Below, piece by piece: positions 32,267-42,160 of a stretch of DNA of 64,000 nucleotides. Numbering within the stretch: position 1 is the first letter of the stretch; every line of letters starts with the position of its first letter. The notes below the pieces were generated by a model. It was given only the letters and a program-made list of their open reading frames with translations. It searched no databases and had not been told where the DNA came from. The translations under genes and the position numbers were made by a program. The stretch comes from Pyropia haitanensis. Its lineage: Eukaryota > Rhodophyta > Bangiophyceae > Bangiales > Bangiaceae. The stretch is from NCBI GenBank assembly GCA_008729055.1, contig SDUX01000001.1, positions 3,077,206 through 3,141,205 on the forward strand. The letters run 5' to 3'.

Positions 32267-32640
32267 TAATCCACTCGGTTGGGGCCCCGGCCGCCGCCGC
32301 GCGTGCGACCACTTCAAGAAAATTTCAGGTTTCTTCAAGCCCATCCGGCGTGAAGAGCGGATCCCGCAACAAGGAGCAGTGCGCTGGGGCCGCTCTCCCC
32401 CCCCCGCCCCTCGTGGTCAACGCGGCAAGTGAAAGGGACCATCCGCGGCAGCGGCAGTGCGGAAGAGCTCCCAACGCAGAGGCGCTCTGGCGTGCCGTGA
32501 GACCACTGGCAGCGTGGCGCGGGACAGACCGCGAATCTCGTCATGGAGCGATGTGCAGCCTTATGCTGCAGTAACGCAGCCGCCATCGATCCAGTACTGG
32601 ATGGGGCGCCCCCCAAGCACTGCATTGCGACATCCCCGCT
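32267..32640. other. Target-site duplication and 3' flank of the TmpA-like gene
   Basis: It starts with the TAA duplication of the non-autonomous element. The remainder is the downstream flank of the leftward gene ending at 32641. Nothing else is recognisable. Confidence 0.45.
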
Positions 32641-34777
32641 TCAACTGTCCCATATAGCCCCAAAAGCCGGCACCCCCTGCACCAGACACCCGCCAACCAC
32701 TGCCCGCGTCACGCCCTCCCCGCTGACCACAAACACCGCCTCCGCGTCTGCGTCGTGCGCGACGCGCAGGGCGAGCTCCGTCATGTCCACTCGCCCGCCC
32801 GTGGCCGTGTCGTGCACGACCGAGCCCACCCCCGCCGCGACGATCGCCGGGATCTCGGGCCCAAACGCCGCCTCTGGGTCGCGGCACACCCACACCACTC
32901 GCACCGCGTCGGGGGACTGAAGGAGGTGCGGCAGCACCGGCGCGATGCCCGCGCCCGTCGCGAGCACCACCACCCGCCGGAACAGGCGAACGTTGTACAT
33001 AAAGCCCGGCGCGTGGAGCCGCCGCACCCACAACGCCGACGGCGGCGCCGCGACGAGCGCGCGCGTCCAGTCGCCGACGGCCGAGACGACCATCGCGTGC
33101 GTGCGGCCGTGGCGGGCGGCCGAGACGGTTGCGAACGCGTGCCAGCAGCCGAGTGGGTGGTGGGAGACGCGCCCAAACGTGCCCGCCGCGGGTGCGCCGC
33201 CGGGGAATTGGAGGACGACCGTGTTGCGGTGGGGAACGAGGCTCTTGACCGGCACCCGCCGCACAAACGCCCACGGCATGGCCACCGACGCGGTGATGGC
33301 GGCGGCGAGCGCCCACGCGGCGACCGCGCCGCCGCCGCCGCCATGGCCGCCGCCGTCGCCCACCCCCGCCCGCCGCACCGCGTCCGTAGCGAGAAACGCC
33401 CACAGCACGCCGAGCGTGGACCACCCGAGGTACCGGTGCGTCAGCTCCCACGCGTCGTGGTACGCCGCCCGGAACGCGGGCACCGACGTCCCGCACAGGG
33501 TGCCCACCGCCGCGACGAGCACCCACGCCAGCACCCGCACCGCGGTCGCCGCCGCGGCGGGGCCGCCCGTCGCGGCGCGGCCGCGCACCACTTGGACGGC
33601 GTAGTAGGCGAGCCAGCCGCCCGCCGCCGTCGCGGCGCCGCTGTGGATGCCGCCCACGTGAAAAGCAAACCGGCAGAGCGCGACGCGGAGGCCGCGGGGG
33701 AGCCCGTGTGGCGCGCGGGTGAGGAGGTAGTAGAAGACCGACAGGGCCACCTCGTTGCGAGCAGCCACCGACACGGCCAGGTTGACCAGCGCGACCAGCG
33801 GGAGGTTGTCGTCGGAGAGGCGGATCGAGCCGCGGAGGGAGAGGCCCAGCACCACCGCGTTGGCGGCGAGCACCCACAGGAAGAGCTGCTGGTAAAAGGC
33901 GTGCGCGGCGAGGATGGCGGCGGCGGCGAGCCGGCCGGGGCCCCAGTCGGGGAAGAGGGACTCCTCAAAGGTGGGCGCGATCAGCCGGGGGGGGGTCGCG
34001 ACGCTCTCCCCGCCATCAACGTCGTCGACCGCCTTGGCCGCCGACACCGCCGCCGGCACGCCGCCATCCCCGCTCGATGAGGAGCGCGGGGAGCCGTCGG
34101 CCGGCCGCGGCGGGTCCGTCTTGCGCCCCTCTCCGCGGTCCCCAACGGGTGGCGACCGCGGCAGGGGCGCCGTATAGTCCACATCCTGCCACCGTTCCCC
34201 GCCCTCCTCCTCGTCCCCAAAGCCGCCCACCGCGGCGGCCAGGTCCGCCTGCAGATCCTCGTCTAGCGCCCAGCTGCTGCCGCCGAGGAGAGCGCCAGAC
34301 CCCCCGCTGCCAATGGCGGTGAGGCCCGCCAGGCGGGCAACGGCGGAAAAGCCACGGACCATGGTGCCGGCCATGCCGTCGCCCTCCCCGTCACCTCCCA
34401 CCCCCCCAGACGCCCCCCGGGACGCTGGCGGCGGATCCCCCCGCCCCCCCTCAACCGGCGGTCGCGGCCGGTCGTCGGGGTTGCCGGGCGTCGCGGCCCA
34501 CCCCCCCCCCCCCCCCCCGCGGGGACGGTGCGCCACCCCCCCGACACGCCACGGACGGTGCGCATGGGCGGGTCAAATGCGCCGGCGGGCGTCGGCCGCC
34601 GGTGGAGGGCGGGGGTGTAGGCCGGCAGCGCGGCGGCGGTGGCGGCAGACGGGAAGGACGCTGCCGCGGGGGCGGTGGCGGCGGCGGGGGCGCCGCCAGA
34701 GAGGGTGCGCGGGTGGGCGGGAGTCTCCTCCGACGTGATGTCCCGGCGGAGGAGGAAGAGGGGGGGGGGGGTGCCAT
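32641..34777 (-). CDS. TmpA-like polytopic membrane protein with FNR-like domain
   Basis: The main frame (stop 32641, open upstream to about 34536) has four to six hydrophobic segments, including FYQQLFLWVLAANAVVLGLSL, VALVNLAVSVAARNEVAL and LAAAITASVAMPWAFV. His residues in FHVGGIHSG and WELTHRYLGW suit membrane haem or metal ligands as in ferric-reductase-like folds. The C-terminal half has VLQFPGGAPAAGTFGRVSHH, CWHAFATVS, SAVGDWTRAL and VVVLATGAGIAPVLPHL, the flavin/NAD(P)-binding layout of TmpA, a fungal membrane oxidoreductase linked to developmental signalling. The likely start is ATG 34777 (TCCACCATGG). From there, frames are connected across poly-C/G runs at about 34751-34771 and 34501-34518 (18 C), bringing in RRDITSEETPAHPRTLSGG and a Pro/Ala/Gly-rich, probably disordered N-terminus. 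The reaction is unknown. Domain call moderate, N-terminus uncertain. Confidence 0.75.
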
Positions 34778-36038
34778 GGTGGACGCCCCTGGCTTGTCCA
34801 GCGACGCGGGGGAGAACCCGTCGGTGAGTGCGGGCGCGGGCGTTTGGCCGTGCGGGGGTGGTGGTGAGTAGGGGGAAGGGAGGGGAAGGAGGGGATGCAC
34901 CGTGCCTGACGCCCACCGCCAGACCGCGGCACCGCCGACGAGGGCGGAAGAGGAGGTAGTCAGCCGCACGGGGTGGGAGCTGCGGCGGCCCTTATACCCC
35001 CCGCTGGACCTGCTCTTCCCCTGCCCTGCCGCAGGCACGGCCTACCCACGAGCGGGCCTCCCGCGGGGGTGGGTGCCCGCCGCGCGCGTCACACCGTCGC
35101 CCGGCGGTGGCGCCACTGCCGCCTCCCCAGGACCTTGCGGTGGTGCGCTGTGGGAGTGTGGAGGGGACGGCGGGTGGTTGCCGCGCTGCTGTGCTTTTTT
35201 TTTTTTTTCACCTCCGCGGACCAACCGCGGCACCGTCGGCCCGCCGGCGCGGCACGGCGCGCCGCGGCACGGGGCGGCGGCGGTCGCCGCGGCGGGCGCC
35301 CCCGTGCGGGCGTGGGAGGCACCACCGCCGCCGCCGCGGCGGGCAGCTGGTCACACGGAGGGAAGGCGGCAGCCGCCGTCTGCCCAACACGCCCACAACC
35401 ACCCCCCCGTCGCCTGTCCAGCGGCGCCACGGCGGCCGGCTACGGTCGTGGACGGGGTGGTGGAGGGGGCGGGGACGCGGCGCGGTGGGATCCCACGATC
35501 GTGCGGACGGGGGCGGCCGAGGGCGGAGCCCCCCCCCCCCCCCCCGCTGGCCGACGCCGCCGCCCTCCCGGGTGTGTGGCCGCTCACTGGGCGATCGGGG
35601 GGACGCCCCCACCCATAAGTCCCCATCCGATGCGGCCACGCTGGCCGCCCTGGTTGGCCCCACCGATCGCCCCGAGTGCTGGCCGCCCCTGCGTGTGCAC
35701 GCACCGCAAGGGCGGCAACGTTTGGGCGGCGAGCGGCAGGCGGCGTCGCCGTTGGGCGGCGGCCGCCCCCGCCCGGCGGTGACGCGGCCGCGCCGCCTCC
35801 TGTGCCGCGGGGCGCCCGCGCCAACGGCCGCTCGCGCCAGGCGGCGGGCCGCACCGCGCGCTCGGAGACGCCGTCGCCGGCGCGCGGCGGTGGCGAGTCC
35901 CCGCTCGCCGCCGTGGCCGAGCGAGGCGGGGACGCTGGCCAAAATCCGCCGGCCGGGCCGGCCCGCGGCCGCCCGCCCTACGCACAATTTTCGCCTCCGT
36001 CAGCAGCGCGGGCGTCTGCCCACGTGGCGGGCATATGC
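34778..36038. other. Intergenic, GC-rich, no convincing gene
   Basis: Upstream side of the TmpA-like gene. All open frames translate to Arg/Pro/Ala/Gly-rich sequence without motifs. A 13-T run (about 35196-35208) and C/G runs are present. A promoter for the leftward gene is expected near 34.8-35.1 kb but no defined element is visible. Confidence 0.4.
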
Positions 36039-37458
36039 CTGGAAGTAGGTAGGTAGGGAAGTTTGGAAGTAGGTAGCGCCCCTTCGGCCAAATCGGACAG
36101 CAAAATCTACAGATTTAACCCTATAGAGGAGAAGTAGGTAAGTAGAATAGGGCGCGCATCACAACACCTGTTATCAATCAACAATTGGCGCCAACCGACC
36201 TGGAGCCCCCCGCTCCGGCCCCACCCCCCCCCCCCCCTCCCGGGGCGGGAGCACCCCGACCCCACCCCACGTCACCACCTTCAGCGCCGTACACCCCGCC
36301 ACAACCCTCAGCACCACCACCCGCACGTCCAGCACACCCATCCCACTCCCCCGCTAAAGCGGCTACGACCGCGTCGTAGCCCACCGCGGAGGGCCGCAGC
36401 CACAATGCATGCACCACCCCGGGAATGCAGGCCCAGGCGGTGGCCACCCCCGCCACGTCCCCCGCCTCCAGTGCCGTGTACAGCCGAAAGTTCGTCTGGA
36501 AGACGCGCACCAACGAGGGGACCGGGTGGTGGCGCGGACCCGGGTGGAAAAACAAAGGATAGAGCGCCATTAGGAACGTGTATGGGAGGGGGGCAGAGGG
36601 GGCGAGGTGGGGAGGTGGGGGGAGGGAAGCCACTAACACCTGTCGACGCGACCGGCAGTAGCGCACGCCGCTCCGGCAGGGGGGGGGGCGCGGACGGCCG
36701 CAGGGGGGGGAGGCACCACCGCCGCCGCACCGGGTGGACGGGGGGGGGTCGTGGCTGGCGGGGGCGGCTGCTGGCGCGACACCACCCGCCATCAGGGATG
36801 GCCGCCGAGGGGGCAATCCGCCGCAGCGGGTGGCCCGCGGTGGACGTGCAACAACGGGCGGGGCGGGGAGAGATGGGGGAGGGAGAGCGCGCGGGTCCCG
36901 CGGGGGGGACGCGGAAAGGGTGGAAGGCCGGGGTGTGGCGGGTAGGGGTGGGGGATGGCGGGGGCGGGGTGTGGCTAGAAGGGCACCGACGCGGTGGGCA
37001 CACGGCAGCGAGCGGCTGCACGCTGTGCTTGGCTGCGCTGCGCGGCGGGGGAGCGGCGCATCTTGCAGTGCCGCCTGGGACGTGCTCGACGTGGCGCGCC
37101 CCGCCGCCGTGCCCGGTGCCGCCCACAATGCAGGCAGCTGCCAGTGGGGGGGGTGGGTGGCGGAGGACCGCGCGAACCAGCCGCGAAAGCGGCGGCCACG
37201 GAGGCGCGCTGGCGGCCAAGTCGGCGGCAGGGGAAGGTGGGTGCTGCGGGTTCTCCGTCGGTGCCGTCCTGCTGGTGGTCTGGCGGGGAAGGGAAGGAGG
37301 CGGGCGGGAGCCCATGGCTGCATAAAACGTGCTCCTAACCGGTCAACGGTGCCGCCTCGGCCAGGCTCGTTTTGAGCTACAGGGTTCAGAATTCATTTCA
37401 ATATGTGCTCTCTGGAACGCATCCCTACTTCGACAAGCGGCTACCTACCTACTTCCAG
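36039..37458. mobile_element. Segment bounded by an 18-bp perfect inverted repeat; candidate DNA element
   Basis: CTGGAAGTAGGTAGGTAG at 36039-36056 is repeated inverted at 37441-37458. A second, diverged copy of GGAAGTAGG-type sequence follows each end (about 36064-36078 and 37424-37437), as in elements with subterminal repeats. Both ends lie in AT-richer sequence, while the interior is GC-rich. I see no transposase and no clear target-site duplication (left flank ATGC, right flank CGAT), so superfamily is undetermined. The interior may be captured host sequence. Confidence 0.5.
36178..36570 (-). CDS. Unrecognised ORF inside the inverted-repeat-bounded segment
   Basis: 130 codons from ATG 36570 (MALYPLFFHPG). 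Residues about 18-75 have mixed, helix-forming composition (VRVFQTNFRLYTALEAGDVAG, then VVHALWLRPSAVGYDAVVAALAGEW) that is more protein-like than any other frame here; the rest is Gly-rich. It has a faint resemblance to helical-repeat (PPR-like) proteins but not enough to name. It could be the 3' part of a gene fragment carried by the element. Confidence 0.3.
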   Translation of the reverse strand: MALYPLFFHPGPRHHPVPSLVRVFQTNFRLYTALEAGDVAGVATAWACIPGVVHALWLRPSAVGYDAVVAALAGEWDGCAGRAGGGAEGCGGVYGAEGGDVGWGRGAPAPGGGGGGGAGAGGSRSVGANC

Positions 37459-38865
37459 CGATTTCCCCCCACGTGGCGGTGCGCGCGGGGATCTCACGGC
37501 CGCGGGCCGGCGCGAGGATGACGGGTGGGCCGGTGGACCCCTGGCAGAATTTCGACGGGAAAGGGGGGGGGGGTCGGGCGGCGCCGCTCTGATCCGCGCG
37601 ATCTGTTGAGTTTGTGACAGCGTGGCCGGCCGACACCCGCGTCGCATCCGCCGGGATACGGGCACGGGGACCTCCGATGGTCGGCACGAGGACTGCGCAC
37701 CGCGGCGCGCGTGGGGGGGGGGGCCTCGCTCGGCAGTGTACCTGTCGCCGTCCTCCCCCCGCGGCACCTCCCGGAGGGGAGGGACGGCTCCACGGCGACG
37801 GCGAGGTTGCTCCTGGTGGCCGCGGTGGCCAGGAGGACGCGGTGGATCCGCAACGGACGGCCGCCGCTGTAGGGACTCTGTGGCCCACCGCATGACCGCC
37901 CCGACCGACACGGTCGCCTACGGCAGCCGAGTCTCCCAACGGAGGCGCCGACAGTGAGGTTCGCCGCCATTGGCGGTGCGCCCCTGCGGGTGGAAGGGGA
38001 AGCCCCGCACGCCTCTTTCGGCCATGGCTGCCGCCCGTTCCAACCCCCGACGACGTCACAGACTTCTACACAGCGCCAGCGGGGATGAGGGCGGTACAGG
38101 TCACACCCGCTTTCCGTCCTCCTGGTCAGGCCACTGTCGCGCGGGGGCGCGGGACGTGCAGCGTCATACGCTGGACGCCACGACCTGCACGGCCGCGACC
38201 GGGGAACGACACGACCTGCACGGCCGCCAACGGGGAGGAGGAGCAGGCGGTGACGCCCGCCGCCGCCCTCCCCCCCCCCCATCCACCGCCACGGGAGCCC
38301 CCCAGCAGATTGCCGTCGAGCGCTTGGCGCGCGCCTGGCCGTGGCGGCCAACGGGCCGGCGGTGCGGCGCGCGGGGTGGCCGTGCCGACCCGCGCGGCAC
38401 GCACGCGACAGGCCGGCCCGTTCCCGCGATGGCGGTGTCATGGGGCAAAGGAAAGCGGGGTGCCGCGGATGTGGCGTCGGGTAGACGCCGGGGGTGGGCA
38501 CTGGTGGCGGGCCGCAGGACCGCAAGGGCAGCGGTGACGGCGGCGGCGGCGGTGACGGCAGCGGCGACGGCGGCCGCGGCGGTTAAGTCGACGACGACGA
38601 CGGCAGCGCTGGCAGCACCTGCGTCGCTGCCAATGACGGGGTCGGGGAGGGGATTGGTGGGCACGGGGACGGGGGGGGGATGGCTCGTGCCGTCGAGCCC
38701 CCCGTCTTCTTTCCATTGACGCAAGTGGACCCTGCAGCATCGCTGCCCCTCCCCAACCGCTCCCCTGCATGCCATCCTGACGTACCCTGATGCAAACGCC
38801 GCGCCATTCACCCCCCCCACCCCCCCGTCCGCACCCTTCCTGTCCAAGCTTGCTCTTATTCCCCG
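37459..38865. other. Intergenic, no recognisable gene
   Basis: GC-rich with short Ala/Thr or Arg/Pro-rich open frames on both strands and no motif. A GGC/GAC short-repeat stretch lies near 38530-38600. The last 150 bp form the 3' flank of the leftward DUF202 gene. Confidence 0.4.
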
Positions 38866-39956
38866 TCAGGCCGTCGCCACCGCAAACACCAGCACCGACG
38901 AGATGACGACGGTGAACATGGCGACCACAATCGCAGGCGCGTGCGGGTTCTCCCACGCCTCGGGCTCCAGCCGCCCCTCCCGCAGCGCCGCGCGGCGGCG
39001 GTAAAACTGGGCGAGCCCGTAAAAGATGCCGCCAAACGCAACCAGCCAAGCAAACGCGACCAACGACAGCCGCCAGTAGCCGCTGTCGGAGGAGAAGAAG
39101 CCGAGGATAAACGTCCCGACGCCGCCAATGTGGAAGCCAGTCCAAATCCACTGGTAGGGGGGTGAGGGCGGCGGGGGGGCGGGGGGGGGGGAAGGGGGGG
39201 GGGGAGAAGGAAAGGAGGTGGGTGGGGGAAGCCGAGCAAGAAAAAAAACGGGATTGGGGGGGGGGGGACAGCAGCAGGCAGTCCCAAAGGAACCCGACGA
39301 CCGCCCTAGCACGTGCCATAGGCTGTAAGTCCGACGCGCGGCAACGCACCAAGCGGCCGCACTCTGCGCGGGCCAGGGGGAGGGCGAGCACGTCCGCAGT
39401 CCAGCGGTCACACTCCCCCTCATCACCCACCCACACCCTCCACCATTGGCCTCTCCTCCTCTTCGCCACCTCGTCCTCCTCCTCCCCTTGGGCTACGACA
39501 CAACGCCGCGCCTACCTTGAAGAAGGTGCGCTCCGACGCCATGGACGTCTTGATGTCATCCTTCATCTGCGGCTTCTTCGCCTTCTTCTGTTTCTTCCCC
39601 TTCTTCCCCTTCTTTCCTGCCTCCCCCGCCTCCCCATTTTCTGTCCCCGTCGCGACAGCACCAGCACCGGCAGCGGCAGCGGCAGCAGCAGCGCCAGCAA
39701 GGCCCGCCTCGAGGTCCCCACCCTCTGCCTCCAGGTCCGTCGCACTGCCGCCGTCCCCGTTGCCACCGCGCCCACCCCCGCCGCCGCTGCCGCTGCCGCT
39801 GCCGCTGCCGCTGCCGCTGCCGCTGCCCCGCCCGGCCGCCGTCAGCAAGTCATCGTCTACACGAGACGACGACGCGGCCGAGTCGGTCGCCCCGTACAGG
39901 GAGCTCCCCGCGCCGCCCCGGTCACTGCCCGACCGCTCCACCTCCCGCTCCGCCAT
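38866..39956 (-). CDS. DUF202 (VTC1-like) three-helix membrane protein
   Basis: Two exons on the minus strand. Exon 1, 39956-39516, runs from MAEREVERSG to MKDDIKTSMASERTFFK. The intron 39515-39151 is 365 nt, GTAGGC...ACCAG, phase 0. Exon 2, 39150-38866, starts WIWTGFHIGGVGTFILGFFS. Total 241 residues. Joining the exons gives ASERTFFKWIWTGFHIGGVG, the signature start of DUF202 (PF02656), as in Vtc1 of the vacuolar polyphosphate-synthesising VTC complex. Three membrane helices follow: GGVGTFILGFF, LSLVAFAWLVAFGGIFYGL and AIVVAMFTVVISSVLVFAV. The N-terminal 140 residues are unusual: a Gly-Ser dipeptide tract (about 39780-39827), an Ala tract, and a Lys-rich cluster (KKGKKGKKQKKAKK) just before the domain, which could meet polyphosphate or lipid. 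No SPX or catalytic domain is present. Membership is firm, polyphosphate function inferred. Confidence 0.85.
39151..39515 (-). other. Intron of the DUF202 gene
   Basis: 365 nt, phase 0, donor GTAGGCGC (just below 39516) and acceptor CCCCTACCAG (ending 39151). It contains long G runs on the plus strand. Its removal rebuilds the conserved SERTFFK-WIWTGF motif. Confidence 0.88.
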
Positions 39957-41374
39957 GAAGAGCACCCACACACCACCCTGCTGGTGGGGCCTGCGAAGAA
40001 AAAAAGGCAGGAGATGGGGGGGGGGTGGGGCAGCGGCGGCGGCGGCAGGGGGTAGAGGGAAGGGGGTGGGATGAGTGGGAATCGGCAGGGGTGAGCGGAG
40101 TGGGGTACCAGCAGGAAAGGGGGTGAGGGGAAAGGGGGAAGACGGGGCGTCAGCTCACATCGGCAGCCAGGTTGCGTGCTTGGGAGGGGGCGGAGACGTT
40201 CGACGCGGCGGCAGGAGGAAAGAGGAGCGGGTCACGGTGCGTGTGGCTTGGTAGGGCGTGCAAAGTGGTCCGTCCTCCGCCGAGGTGGTCGGTCCTTCGC
40301 CGAAGTGTGCGCGGCGCTGCGCTGCGCGACGCGGCTGTTCCGCGGCAGGCGCATCTCTCGCAGAGCCACGGAGGCTCGGGCCTCTTTGATACTTGTATGG
40401 AAAATACACAGGATTCGAATATTGATTTCTATTGAGGTTTGGGATCTCACAGCAGTTGATGACTTCCGGCAATTACTCGCTGCTGCGTGAGTCCGTCCCC
40501 GCGCAACAGTGTACAGGTCCCTCGAAAAGATACACGTCACCTGACGAGGAGTCGGCAGCGCGGCCGCGGCGATGCGGCAGTGGACCCATCACAACGCACG
40601 CTTTTGGAGGGTCTCCCCTGCAATACTTGCTGATTTCACCCAGCGCCACCAATCCAGTGGCCGATGCGCGTTCGAGAGGACTGTGGACGCGGCGCACCCC
40701 CCCCCAAGCACCGCCTGGGGCACTCCCACCAACTGTTGGACCCAGGCAAGTGGGCAAAAGAAAGAAACAAAATCGCATGCAGCGTGTCCCACAGCGGGGG
40801 CCCACGGTGACCCCCCCTTGGTGGAGCGAGGGGCACCCCGGCTCGCGACGTGCACACGCCTGCGACAGCGACCCACCAGCACACCCGCGTGGCACCCGCG
40901 GTCCCTGTGACGCCACCGATTTGCCACCGGCCGAGCGTGCGTGCGTGCCGCCGTCGCCCGCCCGGGCCGTGGCTCTCCCTGGCGGTGTCCGTGCGGCGTG
41001 TGTGTTCTGTTGGTTGGGGGTGGTGGGTGGGTGTGTGGGGACGGGCTCGGTGTCCGGGGCGTGCGCGCTCGCGGTGTCGGTGTGGTGGTGTATTTGCTTG
41101 GCCGGCGCCAGTTGGTTGGCCGTGGAGGCGGCGTTCCTCGTTGTCTCCCTGTCATCTTGCCGGTCCGTGCTGCGGTGGCGGACCGCCTTCTTGCGCGCAG
41201 CGTTCTTCCTCTTTCCTGGTGACACCTTGTCTTCTGCGCGACACGGCCGCTGTCTTTTTATTCTAGGGAAGCGCGCTACCCTCTGCTCGGGTACACTCTT
41301 TTCTCTTCCTTCCCCCCCGCCCTACCACCACCACTCCCCTCTGGGCGCTGCGTCCCTGTGCGGCCGGGACCACT
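39957..41374. other. Divergent intergenic region between DUF202 and CHMP4 genes
   Basis: About 1.4 kb separate the two outward-facing starts, so both promoters lie here. A T-rich/pyrimidine stretch (41240-41340) directly precedes the CHMP4 ATG as 5' leader. On the minus strand the sequence just upstream of the DUF202 ATG contains TTCTTCGCAG, a possible acceptor for a 5' untranslated intron. No additional gene is seen. Confidence 0.45.
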
Positions 41375-42160
41375 ATGGGGCTCTTTGGGTTGCCCTTCCC
41401 GGGTAAAAAGCAGCAGCCGGCGGCGCCCGCGAGCAGCGGTAGCGGCAGCCGCCCCGCCAACGCCAATGCCCGCGGTGGTACCCGGGCCGGCACCGCCGCG
41501 ACGCCCGCGGTGGTGCGGACGAAAGCGCAGCGGGATGAGGAGGCGACGGTGAACGTGATCATGAACACCCGCAACCGTATCCAGCTGTTGGAAAAGAAGG
41601 AGGAGTACATCACGCAGAAGATTTCGACGGAGACGGACAAGGCCAAGAAGTTCCTCGAGGCCAAGGACCGCCGGCGGGCGACGATGTGCCTCAAGCAGAA
41701 GAAGCTGCTCGAGGCGCAGGTGGAGAACATCTCGGGCCAGCGCTTTAACCTGGAGCAGCAAATCATGACGCTGGAGACGGCCGCCTTTAACGCTGGCACG
41801 ATTGGGGTGGTGGCTGACGCGCAGGCGGAGCTCAAGAACATCCACGGCGACCTTACGGTGGAGAAGGTGGACGATGTCATGGCGGACATGCAGGAGGGCA
41901 TGGACCAGCAACAAGAGATCAGCGAGGCCCTCGGCCAGCAGGTCATGGGCGGCGCCCTCATTGACGAGACGGATCTGGAGGCGGAGCTGGCGGGTCTCGA
42001 GACGGAGATGAAGCAGGACAAGCTCACCGACGCCCCGGCGGTGCCCAACGCAAGGCCTCTTGCGCCCCCCGCCGCGGCGTCGTCCCAGACAACGTCATCG
42101 GCGGTGACGGAAGAGGAGGCCGAGCTGGCGGCGCTGGAAAAGGAGATGGCAGGGTTGTAA
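41375..42160 (+). CDS. CHMP4/Snf7 ESCRT-III subunit
   Basis: 261 residues, intronless, start ATG 41375. Core polymer-forming subunit of ESCRT-III, acting on endosomal and other membranes in reverse-topology scission with VPS4. The N-terminus MGLFGLPFPGKK fits the membrane-inserting amphipathic segment of Snf7. A short Ala/Gly/Ser linker (about residues 13-45) is longer than in yeast. The charged helical core follows: RIQLLEKKEEYITQKISTET (helix 1), RRATMCLKQKKLLEAQVENI (helix 2), then NLEQQIMTLETAAFNAGTIG, a strong Snf7/CHMP4 motif, and NIHGDLTVEKVDDVMADMQE. The C-terminal acidic helix EEEAELAALEKEMAGL is MIM-like, for VPS4 binding. All expected segments are present in one frame. Length compares with 220-240 in yeast and animals. 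Confidence 0.96.
   Translation: MGLFGLPFPGKKQQPAAPASSGSGSRPANANARGGTRAGTAATPAVVRTKAQRDEEATVNVIMNTRNRIQLLEKKEEYITQKISTETDKAKKFLEAKDRRRATMCLKQKKLLEAQVENISGQRFNLEQQIMTLETAAFNAGTIGVVADAQAELKNIHGDLTVEKVDDVMADMQEGMDQQQEISEALGQQVMGGALIDETDLEAELAGLETEMKQDKLTDAPAVPNARPLAPPAAASSQTTSSAVTEEEAELAALEKEMAGL

Noticed and set aside
31753..32574. 273-codon plus-strand frame across the right end of the non-autonomous element
   Set aside because: It runs through the terminal repeat and target-site duplication into unrelated DNA, so it cannot be an element gene; no motif.
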